This document shows, one piece after another, positions 22,601 to 33,047 of a stretch of 64,000 nt of DNA. Location: contig JAVTVJ010000790.1 in the NCBI GenBank assembly GCA_034509425.1, positions 62,001 to 126,000 on the forward strand, written 5' to 3'. The notes under the pieces are model-generated. The model was not told where the DNA came from and did no database searches. It was given only the letters and a program-made list of their open reading frames with translations. Every line of letters begins with the position of its first letter. The stretch's first letter is position 1. The position numbers and the translations under genes were made by a program. This stretch comes from Eopsaltria australis. Its lineage: Eukaryota; Chordata; Aves; Passeriformes; Petroicidae.

Positions 22601-25600
22601 GATAGGGCTGCTTGCAGGTAGAGGGAAGTTCTCCTGGCGATAAGGAAGTGGGGAACTGAGACATGATGCCTCCTTATCATCTTTGTTTATCTTGCCTCAC
22701 TGCTTACTTTAAATCAATCAACCCTGTCTGGCTATGTGGTTTCCAAAGGCTAGGGCTTCCTCACTTGTTTCCTCATCCTCTTTTCTCCTTCCTCACCCTG
22801 ACTTCATATGACACCATGTTCAGCACCAAACCTCCAGCTGTCGGTATTTTGCATTCCCTTGCAGAACAAAGGGTAGAAACAGTTCTAAAGAGGCTCGTTA
22901 GCAGCTTGTAAACCAGAGGAATAAAGCTTCAACGCACACTTAGCTGAGGCTCGCCTGTTGAATGGGAATTATTTTTTTTCCCCCTCTCTTACACCACTTC
23001 GGAAATTAAACTATTTAAATGGCTACCACAGGGAGCTGCTAGCTGAAGAGAGATTTGAATCATAACAGCAGCCTGTGCTGGCTATTAAAAATCAAGGCTA
23101 GGCTAGTGGCCAAAGATCCCGGGTGAGGGCCTGGCATCTGTTACCAGGGAATTAACTTGATGGTAAGTAATAGAGGGGTTTCCTGCTGGGAGCTCCTGAG
23201 AGCTAAAATGAGTGGTGACAAACGAACCAGTGGCTGTTCCTTCAGCTCTGTGAGCAGGCATGCATACATGGTGCCATTCCCTGCCATTCAGAGCTACCTC
23301 AGTTATGTTCCCAGCCTCCCCTGGTGGAGCTGTCTCTTCACTTTGCTTTTGCAGATCGGGAAGCTACGCAGTGAGCTGGAAGTGGTGAATGGGAACACAA
23401 AGGTTATGTCAGAGATGTTGACAGAGCTGGTTCCGTCCCAGGCCGAGCCTTCTGACTTGGAGCTGCTGCAAGTAAGGATCGTTGGGCAGGGTGGAGGGCT
23501 GGCACATGCAGCACAATTTAGCAATGACTTGATGGACTGAAGCCTGATGCATGCCAGGTGTGGGGAGCAGCTGAACAGTTTAGTGTGGGGCTCATCAAGG
23601 AGTGAAGGGATAATGGAAACACAGGGAAGGTAGTGTTTTAATGGTGGATGGAAATTGCACTACCAAGGCTGGAATCATCTCACATGGGAATTTGTAATCC
23701 CCAAGGGCCTTTCTTTCTGGGTGATATGTTACACAAAAAGCATACAATTATTCCATGTAAAGCTCAGACTCAATTTACCTCTCACACCAATATTTGTTGC
23801 CCATTAACAGTTCCTGATAGATCCCAGTAGTCTCTGGGGTCTGTGTTCCAGTCAGACTTCCAAATTTGTGAGTGCTCAGACGTAGTGTGACCTTTGTGGT
23901 GACTTGCTCTGCTTTGAACAGGAGCTGAATCGGACATGCAGAGCCATGCAGCAGCGAGTCCTGGAGCTGATTCCCCGTGTCCTTCATGAGCAGCTCACCG
24001 AGGAGCTGCTCCTCATCAATGACAACCTCAATAACGCGTTTCTGCGCCATGAAAGGTACCCCTCTCCTCCCTTCTCTTCCCTGCTCTGCCACAAGAGTTC
24101 ACTGCCCTTGAAAGCTGCCTATCCCACCCTTTTCATCTGCCCATGAGTATAATACTCAAAAGTATCAGTCTGTATCATCCATCTTTGAGAACAAAGCCTG
24201 TTCTCAGTTTTTGCTTACGAATTCCTGTCCCTTCAAAACTGCTATGTAAGTTCCTGATGGAATATAAAGATGTCACCATGAAGAAGGAGGCAACAGCATG
24301 GAAAAAGCTGGTTTTCTAGCTCTGAGGCAGATGGGGACAGAAAGAAATTGCTGAGGTGGGATCAGCACTTTTTTTTTTTTCTTCCATTTCAACAAACACA
24401 TCTCTTTGCTTGGATGAAGTCTGGGGAGTTCATCCCCAGATGAACTGTATGGACAGCTGTTGGTTAGGAGTAACTCTGGAGGATCCCAAGAAGCTTTCTC
24501 ACACCACCTCTCAGGAGACATCAATTCTATGGGTCTTGATGGGGTATCTTAAGGGGAAATTGGGCCCTGAGCCATAGTTCCCCTTTCCTAGTGGGTAGGA
24601 AAGGGCAGACTGTGCCAAGTCTTATAAGACATCTCTTGGGCTGTGGGTGAATGAGCCCACACTACTGAAATGCATCCTGTCATCTTTCGTGCAGGTTCGA
24701 GCGACTTCGGACAGGACAGCCTGTTAAGGTAACTCGGAACACCTGCCCCTCTGTGCAGCTTGGTTTGTATCCTGCAGGTCCAGCAGTGCCCTGCTGACTT
24801 GGAGGGAGGTTCAGTCTGTCCCACTTAGAAATGGTGAGCTTTGCTGTCCCAGCCAAGCTGCACCAGACCACCTGGAGTGTGGTACGCTCCATTTCCCACT
24901 GCAAACCTCTCTCACCCTGCCCAAAGAGCAAAGCAGAGCAGCAGCAGTTATGGTTACTGAATAGTGAGATTCCAATTCCCATATGAGCCTTCTGTGAGCA
25001 CTACCCTGTCCTCTGAACCAGCATCTACCCTACTTATTGACATCCAGCAGAGCTGGGAGGCTGGCTACCAAGGTATATCCTGCCCTGGGACACTGTTTCC
25101 AGCCAGTTCTCTGATCACTGTCCCTCTTCTCCCTCTTCACAGCTGATACCTTTCAATGGGTGCAGAAGGGCTTTCCTCTCCTGTATCAATGAGCTAGGAC
25201 TGTAGGGTCAGGGTGTCCAAGCTTCAGAAACTCTCCACCATCTTCTTTTTTCTTCTTCCAAAGGCACCAAATGAGTCAGAGAACAGCTTGATTGACCTGG
25301 GACCCAATACTCCTTCAGCACTGAAACAGCCTGAAGTCACCAGCAACCTTTCCTCTCAGCTGGCTGGAATGAGTATGTTGCCATGTGATTTTCCCCTCCT
25401 GTGCTGCTTTGAAAATCCTTTCCTGCCCTTGAATCATCTCCCAAAATTATTTAGTCAGATTAATAGAGTAACCTAGAGAAATGCCATGTGTTTTCAACTA
25501 ATAAACTCATGAAGAAACTTGTATATGCCCCAAAGTACTCAAGCATATGTCTTGGCATCCTCACCTCACATTGTGCAGGAGGTGGCCATGACTTAAGAAG

Positions 25601-28600
25601 GACCTCAGCATTATTCTGTGGCTAAGGACCTGGCCTTCCAGCAGGACTGGGGATAAAGCTGCTCCCTCTGCAATGCCTGGCAGCATTGTCTGCTTGCCTC
25701 TCTTGCTATGTGGTATCAGGCTGATCACTGAGGTCTGGGAGAAGCAGAGCAGCTGAAGCTGTGCTGCAAAGGCAGCCATGAACATCTTGGGTTCAGGACC
25801 CAGGATCTGACAGGTTGTTTACTCAAAAAGCCTGAGGGATCCCGGGGATTCTTTAAGACATACCAACTGCCTGGATGCAGTTGCAGAAAACTGGCACCAG
25901 ACTGTTTTTACAGACAAGCCAGCTGAGATATTTTTCAAGTCAAGTTTTTTTCAGATGATGCCTGAGTCATGAAAATCCACTCATCTGTCTCAGAGGTGCT
26001 TGCCCAGAAACACAGGTTATTTTCTTCCACAAGTTATGGAGCAATTCTCTCCAGGGTTGTCTAAGATGGTCAGGAGCATCTAGCCTTCAGCATCAGTAAA
26101 TTGATGCTGCTGCTTCTGTCTGAAACTGAGCCAAAAATATCTACTGAGTGGGCAAAGAAACTGCTTCTGTTACTTCACCCATGACTGCACACATGCATAG
26201 ACTGTGCTGCAGCTGAGGAGTGGGCCTAGAGCAGTTTAGCCTGTTCTGATGACAGTTTTCCATCCAGCACTCTCCAAGCCCACAGTCCTCTGTTTACTGT
26301 TCTGTGCTGCCTGCTCACCCTGCTCTCTCTCCCACAGACCTGGGCTCAAGCAGTGTAAGTGCAGGGCTGCACTCCCTCGACACTTCTGGCAAGCTGGAAG
26401 AAGACTTTGACATGTTTGCCCTGACCCGTGGCAGCTCGCTGGCTGAGCAGCACAGAGGGTGAGTGGAGCAGCTCACTCTGTCCTGTCCTGCCTTCCTGCA
26501 AAGGATGAGGGCTCAGGGAAAATGGGGCCAGGAGCAGTTCCTGGGAGACAGTAGGATGCAACAGAAATTCACTCTTCGCACACACAATGTTTGTAGGGTG
26601 AGCTCTGTGCTCCCAGTTCTTTTTCCTGCTGCCATCGTCCCCCTACTCACAGCATCCTCCTGGGTATGGGGAGAAGGAATTGGTCCCTGCATATGAGCAT
26701 TGTGGTGCCACATGTTCTGGGAGATTCAGTGTCTGGAGATGAAGGTGTGAAGTGGGACTGGCTCAGTTTTCTTGTCTGCCTCTGAACTCATGTGCCCTGA
26801 CTGGGGTGATGTTGAATTTGGGAATTGTTGAGTACTGATTCAGTCTAACAGACAGTATTGAGCTAGAGTGCAGTCAGTTGTGGCTTGCAAGAAGGCAGTC
26901 TTCTGTGCCTCAGCTTCCCTGTTGGCAAGTGGGACTGATGTTTCTTCCTCCATGGCGTGTTTGGGACCTGGTGTAAAGCACTAAGAGTTGGGTCGAGTTG
27001 GGTCTCCGTAGTACTGGCTGAACTGAAGAGGCCTTCTCCAATGCAGAGTGGATTCCTGAATCCTTGTTCTGGAGGAGCTGACAAGAGCTGTGCTGACCAG
27101 ATCCCCTGGGTTTAGAGACTGTGGCTGATCTCATGCTGCTTTGCCTGGCAGAGCCATTCACTGCTCTCCACAGAGTACCAAGCAGTAGAGCCCACGGGCA
27201 CATCACTGTCTCCAGCCCTCCAAGGCCTGTGCTCCTGCATTCCTGCAGCCACTGGAGTGCCTTGTTCTGCAGCTGTCCAGTAGCAAGTTAAGGTCTCTTA
27301 CACATGTCAAGTTAAGATCTCTTATCAATGTCTCTTTCTATTCTTCTGCCTCAGACTGCTTCTGGTAAATTTGGTGGGGAAACCCATGGCCTACACATGA
27401 CTTCATGTGTTTTGTCCCTGGGTTTCCCCACTGCTTTTACTGTGGGTTGTGCTGCCTGAGGACAGAGGCAGTCCAGCACAAAAACAGTTATATCAACAAC
27501 ACCCAATCTGGGGCTGAAACTGGAGTCACTGGTATGTGCTTGGTGCTGGAGTTCTGGACAGAGGTGGAATTGTATCCTCTCTGCTGTAGCACAGGCCTTA
27601 ACAGGCTGAGGCTTATGATCTTTGGACAAGTAACAAGATATCTTCTATTTATTCCTCACTGTCCTTCATCTGCCTGCGCTTGCACTCATGCCAGGTATCC
27701 ACTAGTGGCTCAGGCTTCACGTTTCACTCACAAGCCTCTGCTCTCAGTGTCTCACTCCACTTGAACAGATCCATTGCCCTACAGCTCCTGAACAGGACAT
27801 GCTGGCAGAGCCTCTGGGGTTTGTTCCCAACCCCCCATGCTTCATGTGTGTCTTGGTAAGGCAGTGCTTGAGGCACTTCAAGCCTTTCCTGCCATTCTTC
27901 CTCATCAGTGGCATGATAGCAACGCTGTACTTCATCCTGGATGCCATTGTCCACAGTGGCCCCTTCACTGATGAGCACTTCTTTGAGAAGTTTGAGCAGC
28001 GATGGCCCAAGCCCCTGGCCTCCAACAAAAACAGCTCCACTTGATGGTCTGCTGGACCTGTGGAAAGGGGCCTGGGAGCAGCTGGAGAGGAAACTTGTGG
28101 AGAGTTTCTATGAAAGGCTTCATTTTCCAAGCATGGAGAGTTTTCCCCACTCAGCATGGATCAAATGGTGACGTGTGGCATTGTCATGTGTGGTCGCAGC
28201 CTAGAGGGGACACAGGATTGGGATGAGGGAAATAATGGGTGAGATGTGTCTGTGTGGAAAGAGGTTGCGGTAATGGTGCATTTGGAGACCTGGAAGCAAC
28301 ATGAGGCTTTTCTAATCATTCAGTCTCACCTATGTATTATAGACCAGTGAGCCACTGCCACTATCACTTCTCACGTGGTATTAGTTAAAGAGATGTTTTG
28401 AGCTGTTTGTGTCTGTGAAGATAGGTGAGTATGTAGGGGCTCATTTCTCAAATCCTTTCTAAAATATCTGTAATATTCTGGTCAGTCTGTGTTAGTTTTC
28501 TCTCTTTATAGTCCACCCCAAAGAAGGTAAGCATTGTGGTTAATGCACCTAGCTCTGTGTCTTAGTTTTCATAGAAGTCCTTGTCATCCTTCTGTCACTG

Positions 28601-31600
28601 TACCAGGGCTGTCCTGTTGTATCCCACAATGATGTTCCAGTGAGTAGATTAGTCTGTTTTGTGCTGGGCTACACCTTTAATAAGGGCTTTGCACACCTTT
28701 CTAGAAGCTTTTGGGAGCAGAATGACAAGGCATGGAAAGCCGTGCAGTCAGAAGAACTGAATATGTGTTTAGGAGTTCCTGCTCTTCACTCTCAGGCATC
28801 TCATCAGCCTGTGTTGTCTCTCTTTTTGCTTCCAGGGTAAAGTATGAAGACCCCCAAGCCACCAAAGGCCTCGCTGGTGCCCTGGATGCCCAGCAGCAGA
28901 ACACGGGAGCGGTAAGTGGCCACAGCTTTTACTGCATCACCAGGAATGGGAGTAAGCTCCTGCCTCACCACGGCAGTAAGTGTGCTGTTTGGAAAAACTC
29001 AAGTGATGATAACTCCCAGTCTCTACCAACCTGCATTTCCTAGCTGGGCTACTTACCTTATTCTTTAAAGCCCTGAGGTGAGTAGCTATGGAAAGTCTGG
29101 GGTTGCCTCAGGCAGTTGAAGGATGTCCTTCCCCAGGGAAATTTCCACCTGGAAATGTATGTTTTATTCATCTTCAGCAAATTTCCAAGTCCAGTTGCCT
29201 TCTCTCTGCAATCAGAGAAGTAGGCCACCAGTATTAGTATGTTTTTTCCCTCACCCTAAACCCACTGCCTCCCCTCTCCCTCACACTGCAATGCAGACTC
29301 TCTCATCCAGGGGGAGTCGGGTGCCTCTAGTGATGGAGCCCAGCTGACAAAGTGGATGATGCGTCAAGGAATGGTGAGATCTGAGGTCGTGGAGCACCAG
29401 CAGGGAGGAAGGAGGCTGGGGCTGCTGAAACAGAAGTGTCACTGGCACAGCACATGAGGATGCACAGCAGACATCAGAAGATACTGCTAAATGAAATGGA
29501 GCAACCCTGGGCTGGGCCAGTAGTGGAGACCAGGTTTGGGAAGGAAGCAGGCAGTGTGTCGGTCCTTCCTCAAGTAAATATATGTGTAGGAAAAAATCCT
29601 AGGAGCTCTGAGGCCAAGAGAGCATGTGCCACTCTGAGCTAGAGGATGGCCTGTTTTGGGATGGGTGTCTGAGGCAGAGGCAATAGTTGGTGGCATCATG
29701 AGGATGGCTGCTGCCATTCATTCTCTTTGAAGTCTCTCCTCCTTAGCATGAGGTGCCTCATATGAAGGAAAACACATTCCAACTTTAACCCTGTTGAAGG
29801 CCTCCTCCTGTAGCTAGTGATTGAGCTTTCAGGCAGTTAAATTTGGTCTTTTGGCAGCAGGAATTCCTGCAATTACATTCCCTCAGACAAAGAGGCTTTG
29901 AGAGCTCCTGGGACTGAAGCTTGTTAGCCTGTCTTCCTGTAATGGGCCCAGGCCAGACTGATGTCTGCTCTAGGAAGTTGCCCCACATGCTGTACAGTTG
30001 GCTTGAATGCACTTCTACCCCAAAGAGATCCTCTCTGGGTAGGCAAAGCCAGTTTGCTTTGAAACTTCCCTAATCTCACACATCCTCTTCCATTCCCATT
30101 CATCCATCTGCCAGCTGTGATAACTTATCTGTGCTTGCTCCCTGGTTTGGGAAAATCTGCCTGTCTTTGGTACAAAGGTGTTGCTCTTTTTCTTGGTCTT
30201 GGTGTTTTCCTGAGGGCAAGGGAGCTATATATATTAGAAGAATAATAAATAAGTTCCCACAAATACTCTCTTGTTCTTCTGCTTGGGGAACCTCCAGCAA
30301 GGGCTGCTTCTTGCTCAGCTTTGTTCAGGAGCTCATGACTGGAGAAAAGGATCTGGCGTTTTGAATCAGACTTTGTTTGTTTCAAGGTTACCTCTGTCCA
30401 CTAGGATTATTTCTCTTTGCTGTTTAAATTGACCAGGGCCATGAACTCTTCTGAGCTAGCCTCATCTCTACTGGAAGTAAAATTTACTTTAATTGTAGGT
30501 GACTTTCTCTTTGATGGGTCTGTTTCAGTAGATTGGTGTGATGTCAAATCCTGCTGTGCTCCATGATCCTACCGGGGAATCAGTTCTTGGCAAGTGTCTT
30601 TCCTCCTTACTGTGCTGCCAGACCTAGAACCTCCAATATCTTCAGCATTGCAGACTTTGACATCAGACTGTCACTGGTTTGTAGAGGGAGAGGGTGTAGA
30701 AAAATGCATAACTCTTGTTCTCTGGCTGCCTACACAAGCAGCCAACTTCCACCTGGTGAGTCCTCACCAAAAAGCAAAGTCTGGCCCAGTTCTAATACCC
30801 CAAAGCCAACCACCAAACCACAGATGCTTTTAATGGCATGTATCATGGAAACTGCATGTCTGGGCGTGGATGGGGCAGAGGAAGCAGGTAAGCAATGGCA
30901 CTGGTAGCTGGGAGAGCTTTGCAGTGGCACTGGCTGGGTTGGGATGGCCCTCAGCTGACTGAAGAGTGGAGCAAGAGGCTGAGCTTCTGGGTTGGGCTTT
31001 CTTTTTGCATAGTGGATATACTGGAACATCCTCTATTTTCTTGGCCTTATCACCCTTTTTTTCTGTCCCAGGTACCAGTTCCTCAAGCCAATTTCATGGA
31101 AGACATAGAAAAGTGGCTCTCCACTGATGTGGTGAGTGAGGGGCTGCCTTCTTGGAGCCAGAAGTCCTGTCAGAGTTGTCTGCAGAGCTGGACTTCAGGC
31201 AGTGTATAACAGTGCTGGCATTGCTAAATGTGTGGCACAGGCTGCTGGGAGGGACCAGGGAAGGAAAAGCCAAGGACATGGGCTTTGGGATACCACAGAA
31301 GTATCATCAGCCTTCTGGGAAACATAATTAATGAACTGAGGCTCAGGGCCCCTCTAACATGTCTGTACTGCAGAAGTGAGGGGAGCACTATCCTGTCTCT
31401 CCATGTGCAAAGAATCACATCTGTGAGATGCTTCTACCTTCCCTCCTTCTAACCATGCCTTTCTCCTTCTTCTCTAGGGAGAATCAGAGGATCCAAACGG
31501 TGTCACCAGTGAAGGTAAGACATGCCAGCCAACCTTTTTCTTTAACTCTTCCTGGCAGCACCTTAGGTCTTCCACAAACCTCCCTCTTCGTTGATGCTCT

Positions 31601-31768
31601 GCTCTTCTCTTGCCCTCAGAGTTTGACAAATTCCTGGAAGAGCGAGCTAAAGTTGCGGACCGCCTCCCCACTTTGTCCAGCTCCTCAGCAGGAACATCCA
31701 TCTCCCCTCCTGCTGCCAGCCATCATTGGAAGCAAGCAAAGGAAGATGATGCTACGTTTGCCTTGTGA
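10588..31768 (+). CDS. TOM1: TOM1 (target of Myb1 membrane trafficking protein), complete
   Basis: Endosomal adaptor that binds ubiquitinated cargo, clathrin, TOLLIP and myosin VI. Fifteen coding exons: 10588-10639, 19510-19594, 21358-21436, 21597-21746, 21859-21993, 22235-22381, 23355-23471, 23922-24055, 24695-24728, 25264-25372, 26338-26458, 28836-28911, 31072-31131, 31478-31514, 31620-31768. All have GT/AG borders and matching phases, giving 494 residues (human TOM1 has 492). The VHS domain is about residues 18-152 ([32 protein letters not shown]). The GAT domain is about 216-305. A clathrin-type LIDLG motif lies near residue 321, and a C-terminal IEKWLS matches the myosin VI-binding region. 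The start ATG has a good Kozak context (GGCGATGG) and begins [17 protein letters not shown]. No stops or frameshifts. The long intron 1 (8.9 kb) holds LTR-like sequence and candidate extra exons. Confidence 0.97.
10780..11031 (+). promoter_or_regulatory. Cluster of five CCAAT (NF-Y) boxes downstream of TOM1 exon 1
   Basis: CCAAT on the + strand at 10780, 10823 and 10872, and ATTGG (CCAAT on the - strand) at 10972 and 11027; spacing 43, 49, 100 and 55 bp. All lie 3' of the TOM1 start codon within the CpG island. This suggests a second core promoter, possibly divergent. Motifs are seen; the role is inferred. Confidence 0.55.
11097..11250. repeat. Imperfect GC-rich tandem repeat at start of TOM1 intron 1
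   Basis: Repeating units of the form GGTCAG(T/C)GAGGGCCTCAG followed by GGGGCTGTGGGACAG, roughly 50-60 bp, about two and a half copies with variation. No coding potential credited. Confidence 0.6.
11875..12251 (-). CDS. Candidate antisense terminal exon in TOM1 intron 1
   Basis: A - strand frame of 91 codons (12251 to stop TAA at 11976-11978) has protein-like composition, rich in charged and aromatic residues ([20 protein letters not shown]), quite unlike the simple-sequence shadow frames nearby. A canonical AATAAA on the - strand (11880-11875) lies 96 nt past the stop, as for a last exon. A possible acceptor (ATCCTAG) is near 12236. A possible partner exon on the same strand is 13549-13659: strong acceptor CTTTTCCTCCAG, 111 nt open, but a weak donor GTTGTG. 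I do not recognise the protein. It could be a real antisense gene, a retrocopy or chance. Confidence 0.35.
12252..15895. other. TOM1 intron 1, unassigned
   Basis: No coding exon of TOM1 and no repeat family that I recognise, apart from the possible antisense exon at 13549-13659. The open frames seen are short and overlap on both strands. Confidence 0.5.
15896..17443 (+). mobile_element. Possible ERVL-type LTR or short element in TOM1 intron 1
   Basis: Begins TGTCCTGGG and ends CTCATCTCACA, a TG...CA form seen in avian ERVL LTRs. It has a CCAAT-like run, TATATAAG near 16060, and AATAAAG near 17370 close to its right end. The middle is a C-run (16148-16169) plus unassigned sequence. No target duplication was found, so the boundaries and even the single-element status are uncertain. 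Confidence 0.4.
18330..18470 (+). other. Candidate cassette exon in TOM1 intron 1
   Basis: A 141-nt open stretch sits between an acceptor (CATTCCCACACAG) and a strong donor (TCT|GTAAGT). It is open in one frame as a Lys/Ser/Arg-rich peptide. In the phase that TOM1 exon 1 would impose it meets a TAG, so inclusion would truncate TOM1. Could be a non-coding, poison or unrelated exon, or chance. Confidence 0.2.
19510..19594 (+). CDS. TOM1: TOM1 exon 2: start of VHS domain
   Basis: Acceptor GTTTTCCAG, donor GTAAGG; 85 nt. Encodes [19 protein letters not shown]. Confidence 0.95.
21075..21178 (+). repeat. CR1 LINE 3' tail
   Basis: CACTCAGGGACATGGTT, GGACTTTGCAGTG, TTGAACTCGATGACC, GTCTTTTCCAACCTAAATGG and one TTCTATGATC terminal unit: the sense CR1 3' end. 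It lies in TOM1 intron 2. Confidence 0.88.
21358..21436 (+). CDS. TOM1: TOM1 exon 3: VHS
   Basis: Acceptor CTCCTTCAG, donor GTGAGC; 79 nt, encodes [18 protein letters not shown]. Confidence 0.95.
21597..21746 (+). CDS. TOM1: TOM1 exon 4: VHS core
   Basis: Acceptor CCTTTGAAG, donor GTGAGC; 150 nt, phase 0. Encodes [17 protein letters not shown] and the ILPKNNPP loop. Confidence 0.95.
21859..21993 (+). CDS. TOM1: TOM1 exon 5: end of VHS domain
   Basis: Acceptor TCTCCCCAG, donor GTATGG; 135 nt. Encodes [15 protein letters not shown] and the [20 protein letters not shown] segment. Confidence 0.95.
22235..22381 (+). CDS. TOM1: TOM1 exon 6: Ser/Pro linker
   Basis: Acceptor CCTTTGTAG, donor GTGAGT; 147 nt encoding the variable linker between VHS and GAT, ending PITPTPEQ. 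Confidence 0.93.
23355..23471 (+). CDS. TOM1: TOM1 exon 7: GAT helix 1
   Basis: Acceptor TTTTGCAG, donor GTAAGG; 117 nt. Encodes [20 protein letters not shown]. Confidence 0.95.
23922..24055 (+). CDS. TOM1: TOM1 exon 8: GAT ubiquitin-binding helices
   Basis: Acceptor TTTGAACAG, donor GTACCC; 134 nt. Encodes [18 protein letters not shown] and the [10 protein letters not shown] segment. Confidence 0.95.
24695..24728 (+). CDS. TOM1: TOM1 exon 9 (34 nt)
   Basis: Acceptor TTCGTGCAG, donor GTAACT. Very short; encodes [11 protein letters not shown] and restores phase 0. Confidence 0.93.
25264..25372 (+). CDS. TOM1: TOM1 exon 10: clathrin-motif region
   Basis: Acceptor TTCCAAAG, donor GTATGT; 109 nt. 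Encodes [11 protein letters not shown] and NLSSQLAGM. Confidence 0.94.
26338..26458 (+). CDS. TOM1: TOM1 exon 11
   Basis: Acceptor TCCCACAG, donor GTGAGT; 121 nt. Encodes [17 protein letters not shown]. Confidence 0.95.
27708..28044 (+). other. Unrecognised protein-like frame in TOM1 intron 11
   Basis: A sense frame open from about 27720 to TGA at 28042-28044 (first Met at 27799) reads as a plausible tail-anchored or single-pass membrane protein. It has a Cys-rich stretch, a basic patch and a 20-odd residue hydrophobic segment ([20 protein letters not shown]), then an acidic/aromatic tail ([15 protein letters not shown]). Its composition is unlike other non-coding frames here. A weak acceptor (CTGCTCTCAG, ending 27750) is available. 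I do not recognise the family. It may be an unannotated alternative TOM1 end, a nested gene or gene fragment, or coincidence. Confidence 0.3.
28836..28911 (+). CDS. TOM1: TOM1 exon 12
   Basis: Acceptor GCTTCCAG, donor GTAAGT; 76 nt. Encodes [20 protein letters not shown]. Confidence 0.94.
31072..31131 (+). CDS. TOM1: TOM1 exon 13: myosin VI-binding motif
   Basis: Acceptor CTGTCCCAG, donor GTGAGT; 60 nt. Encodes [14 protein letters not shown], the region matching the TOM1 family's MYO6-binding segment. Confidence 0.94.
31478..31514 (+). CDS. TOM1: TOM1 exon 14 (37 nt)
   Basis: Acceptor TTCTCTAG, donor GTAAGA; encodes [12 protein letters not shown]. Confidence 0.93.
31620..31768 (+). CDS. TOM1: TOM1 exon 15 and stop
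   Basis: Acceptor TTGCCCTCAG; encodes [20 protein letters not shown] through a Ser/Pro tail to TGA at 31766-31768. The final residues before the stop are acidic then ATFAL, like human DDDMLFAL. Confidence 0.95.
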
Positions 31769-32366
31769 ATGCTATGGACTGGTGTGCTGTGGAGCAAGAG
31801 GCTGTATGTGCTGTTTTGTTTGCCTCCAACCAGGGGCCAGCAGAGGAAGGACTCTGTCCCCTTCCTCCATTCTCTTCCTGTTTTACCTTTGAGTTGTTTT
31901 CATTTTTAAGCTGCTTTCAGACTTCAGATAATCTTTGTGGTGTTTAGGGATATCATACAATAGACTTGTGAAGGGGGGTTTCAAAGCTGCTAGAGAATGT
32001 GGGAGTTCAGTGAGCTTTTCTTTTTATGGTACAGTGTGGGCAAAGGAGAAGAAGCTCCGGAAGAAGCTCCCCCATCCTACTCTCCAGTGAGGTAGTTAGA
32101 GATCTTGCCCAAGAAACAGAAGAGGCTGCAGTCTGCTGCTGAAATCATTCCTGCCTGCCTCTTTCCTCACCCCTCCCCTAGAATGTATCTCCAGCCCACT
32201 GCCTGCCAGTGTTAGACTGGAAAGCACGGGCATGTGAAGCATTACTGGTGGCGGAGGAGGAACACTAATGGTAGAGGGACCCTGTTGCTCTAATATCTCT
32301 TGCACAACTGCTTGTGGTATGCAACACCTTCCCACTCACAGCCCTTCTCTTCCTCAAAAACAGGAA
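31769..32366 (+). other. TOM1: TOM1 3' UTR up to the provirus
   Basis: About 600 bp of host sequence after the stop, with neither AATAAA nor ATTAAA. The next canonical signals are inside the proviral LTR (32489 and 32757). No gene seen. Confidence 0.7.
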
Positions 32367-32827
32367 TGAAGAAACTTGTCTTCACAAACAGTGTCTGAGA
32401 GATAAGGCTGGCACCCAGAGATAAAAGAAACAATGGGGAGGATTCCATTGAAATTTACATTTACAAACAAACCACAGGTCTACTGATAAATAAAACTGAA
32501 TATTGGAATATGAAAGGAACCAAGAAGGATCATTCCGGGAAAGACAAAGGGGGGGGCGGGGGGCAGGGATTATACATAGGGAAAGGGGGTCTTGGGCATT
32601 AAGCAATTCTGGGAAGTCTGTACCTCTCGAGTACCTCAGTCAATGGGGAACCAGAGCAGGGCCTGTGATTGGGGAATTAGGATAAAAATAGAGGCTGCGT
32701 CCTCCACAAATTGAGAGACCCCAGGGGAAATGCCCCATGGCCTCTCCCTTTATTCAAATAAAGTTACAGGACTCCTCTGTCTCCTTTTTGGACATAAACC
32801 TCTGGTGTTCGTGGATTATTTTCCTCA
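32367..32827 (+). repeat. 5' LTR of outer provirus
   Basis: Begins (AA)TGAAGAAACTTGTC and ends TTTTCCTCA. U3 includes AATAAA at 32489 and a G-run near 32552; a TATA-like GATAAAAATAG is near 32682; the R-region AATAAA is at 32757-32762 followed by a GT-rich U5. By eye it differs from the 3' LTR at about six bases plus two small indels. Confidence 0.9.
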
Positions 32828-32831
32828 AAAA

Positions 32832-32849
32832 TGGGGGCTCATTCGGGAT
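32832..32849 (+). other. Primer binding site, tRNA-Pro type
   Basis: TGGGGGCTCATTCGGGAT lies 4 bp after the LTR. The gammaretroviral tRNA-Pro site is TGGGGGCTCGTCCGGGAT, so two bases differ. Confidence 0.8.
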
Positions 32850-33047
32850 CCTTCCACCGCCTGGGGCAGCGGGCAGCAAGCGGAGCTGAAGGCGCGCCTC
32901 ACCCCGTTTCGATGATCAGCTCCCCTTGGTACTGGCTGGCACCGGGCGATTGATTGGGTGCCCGAGACAGTCCAGGAGACAGACGAGTGACAGGCCAGGG
33001 GGGTCCGTGAAGAGTCCACAGGGGAAGAACCACTGAAAATCTCACTG

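Noticed and set aside
29281..29350. Possible extra TOM1 exon between exons 12 and 13
   Set aside because: The frame does not match the TOM1 protein, and exons 12 and 13 already join in phase.
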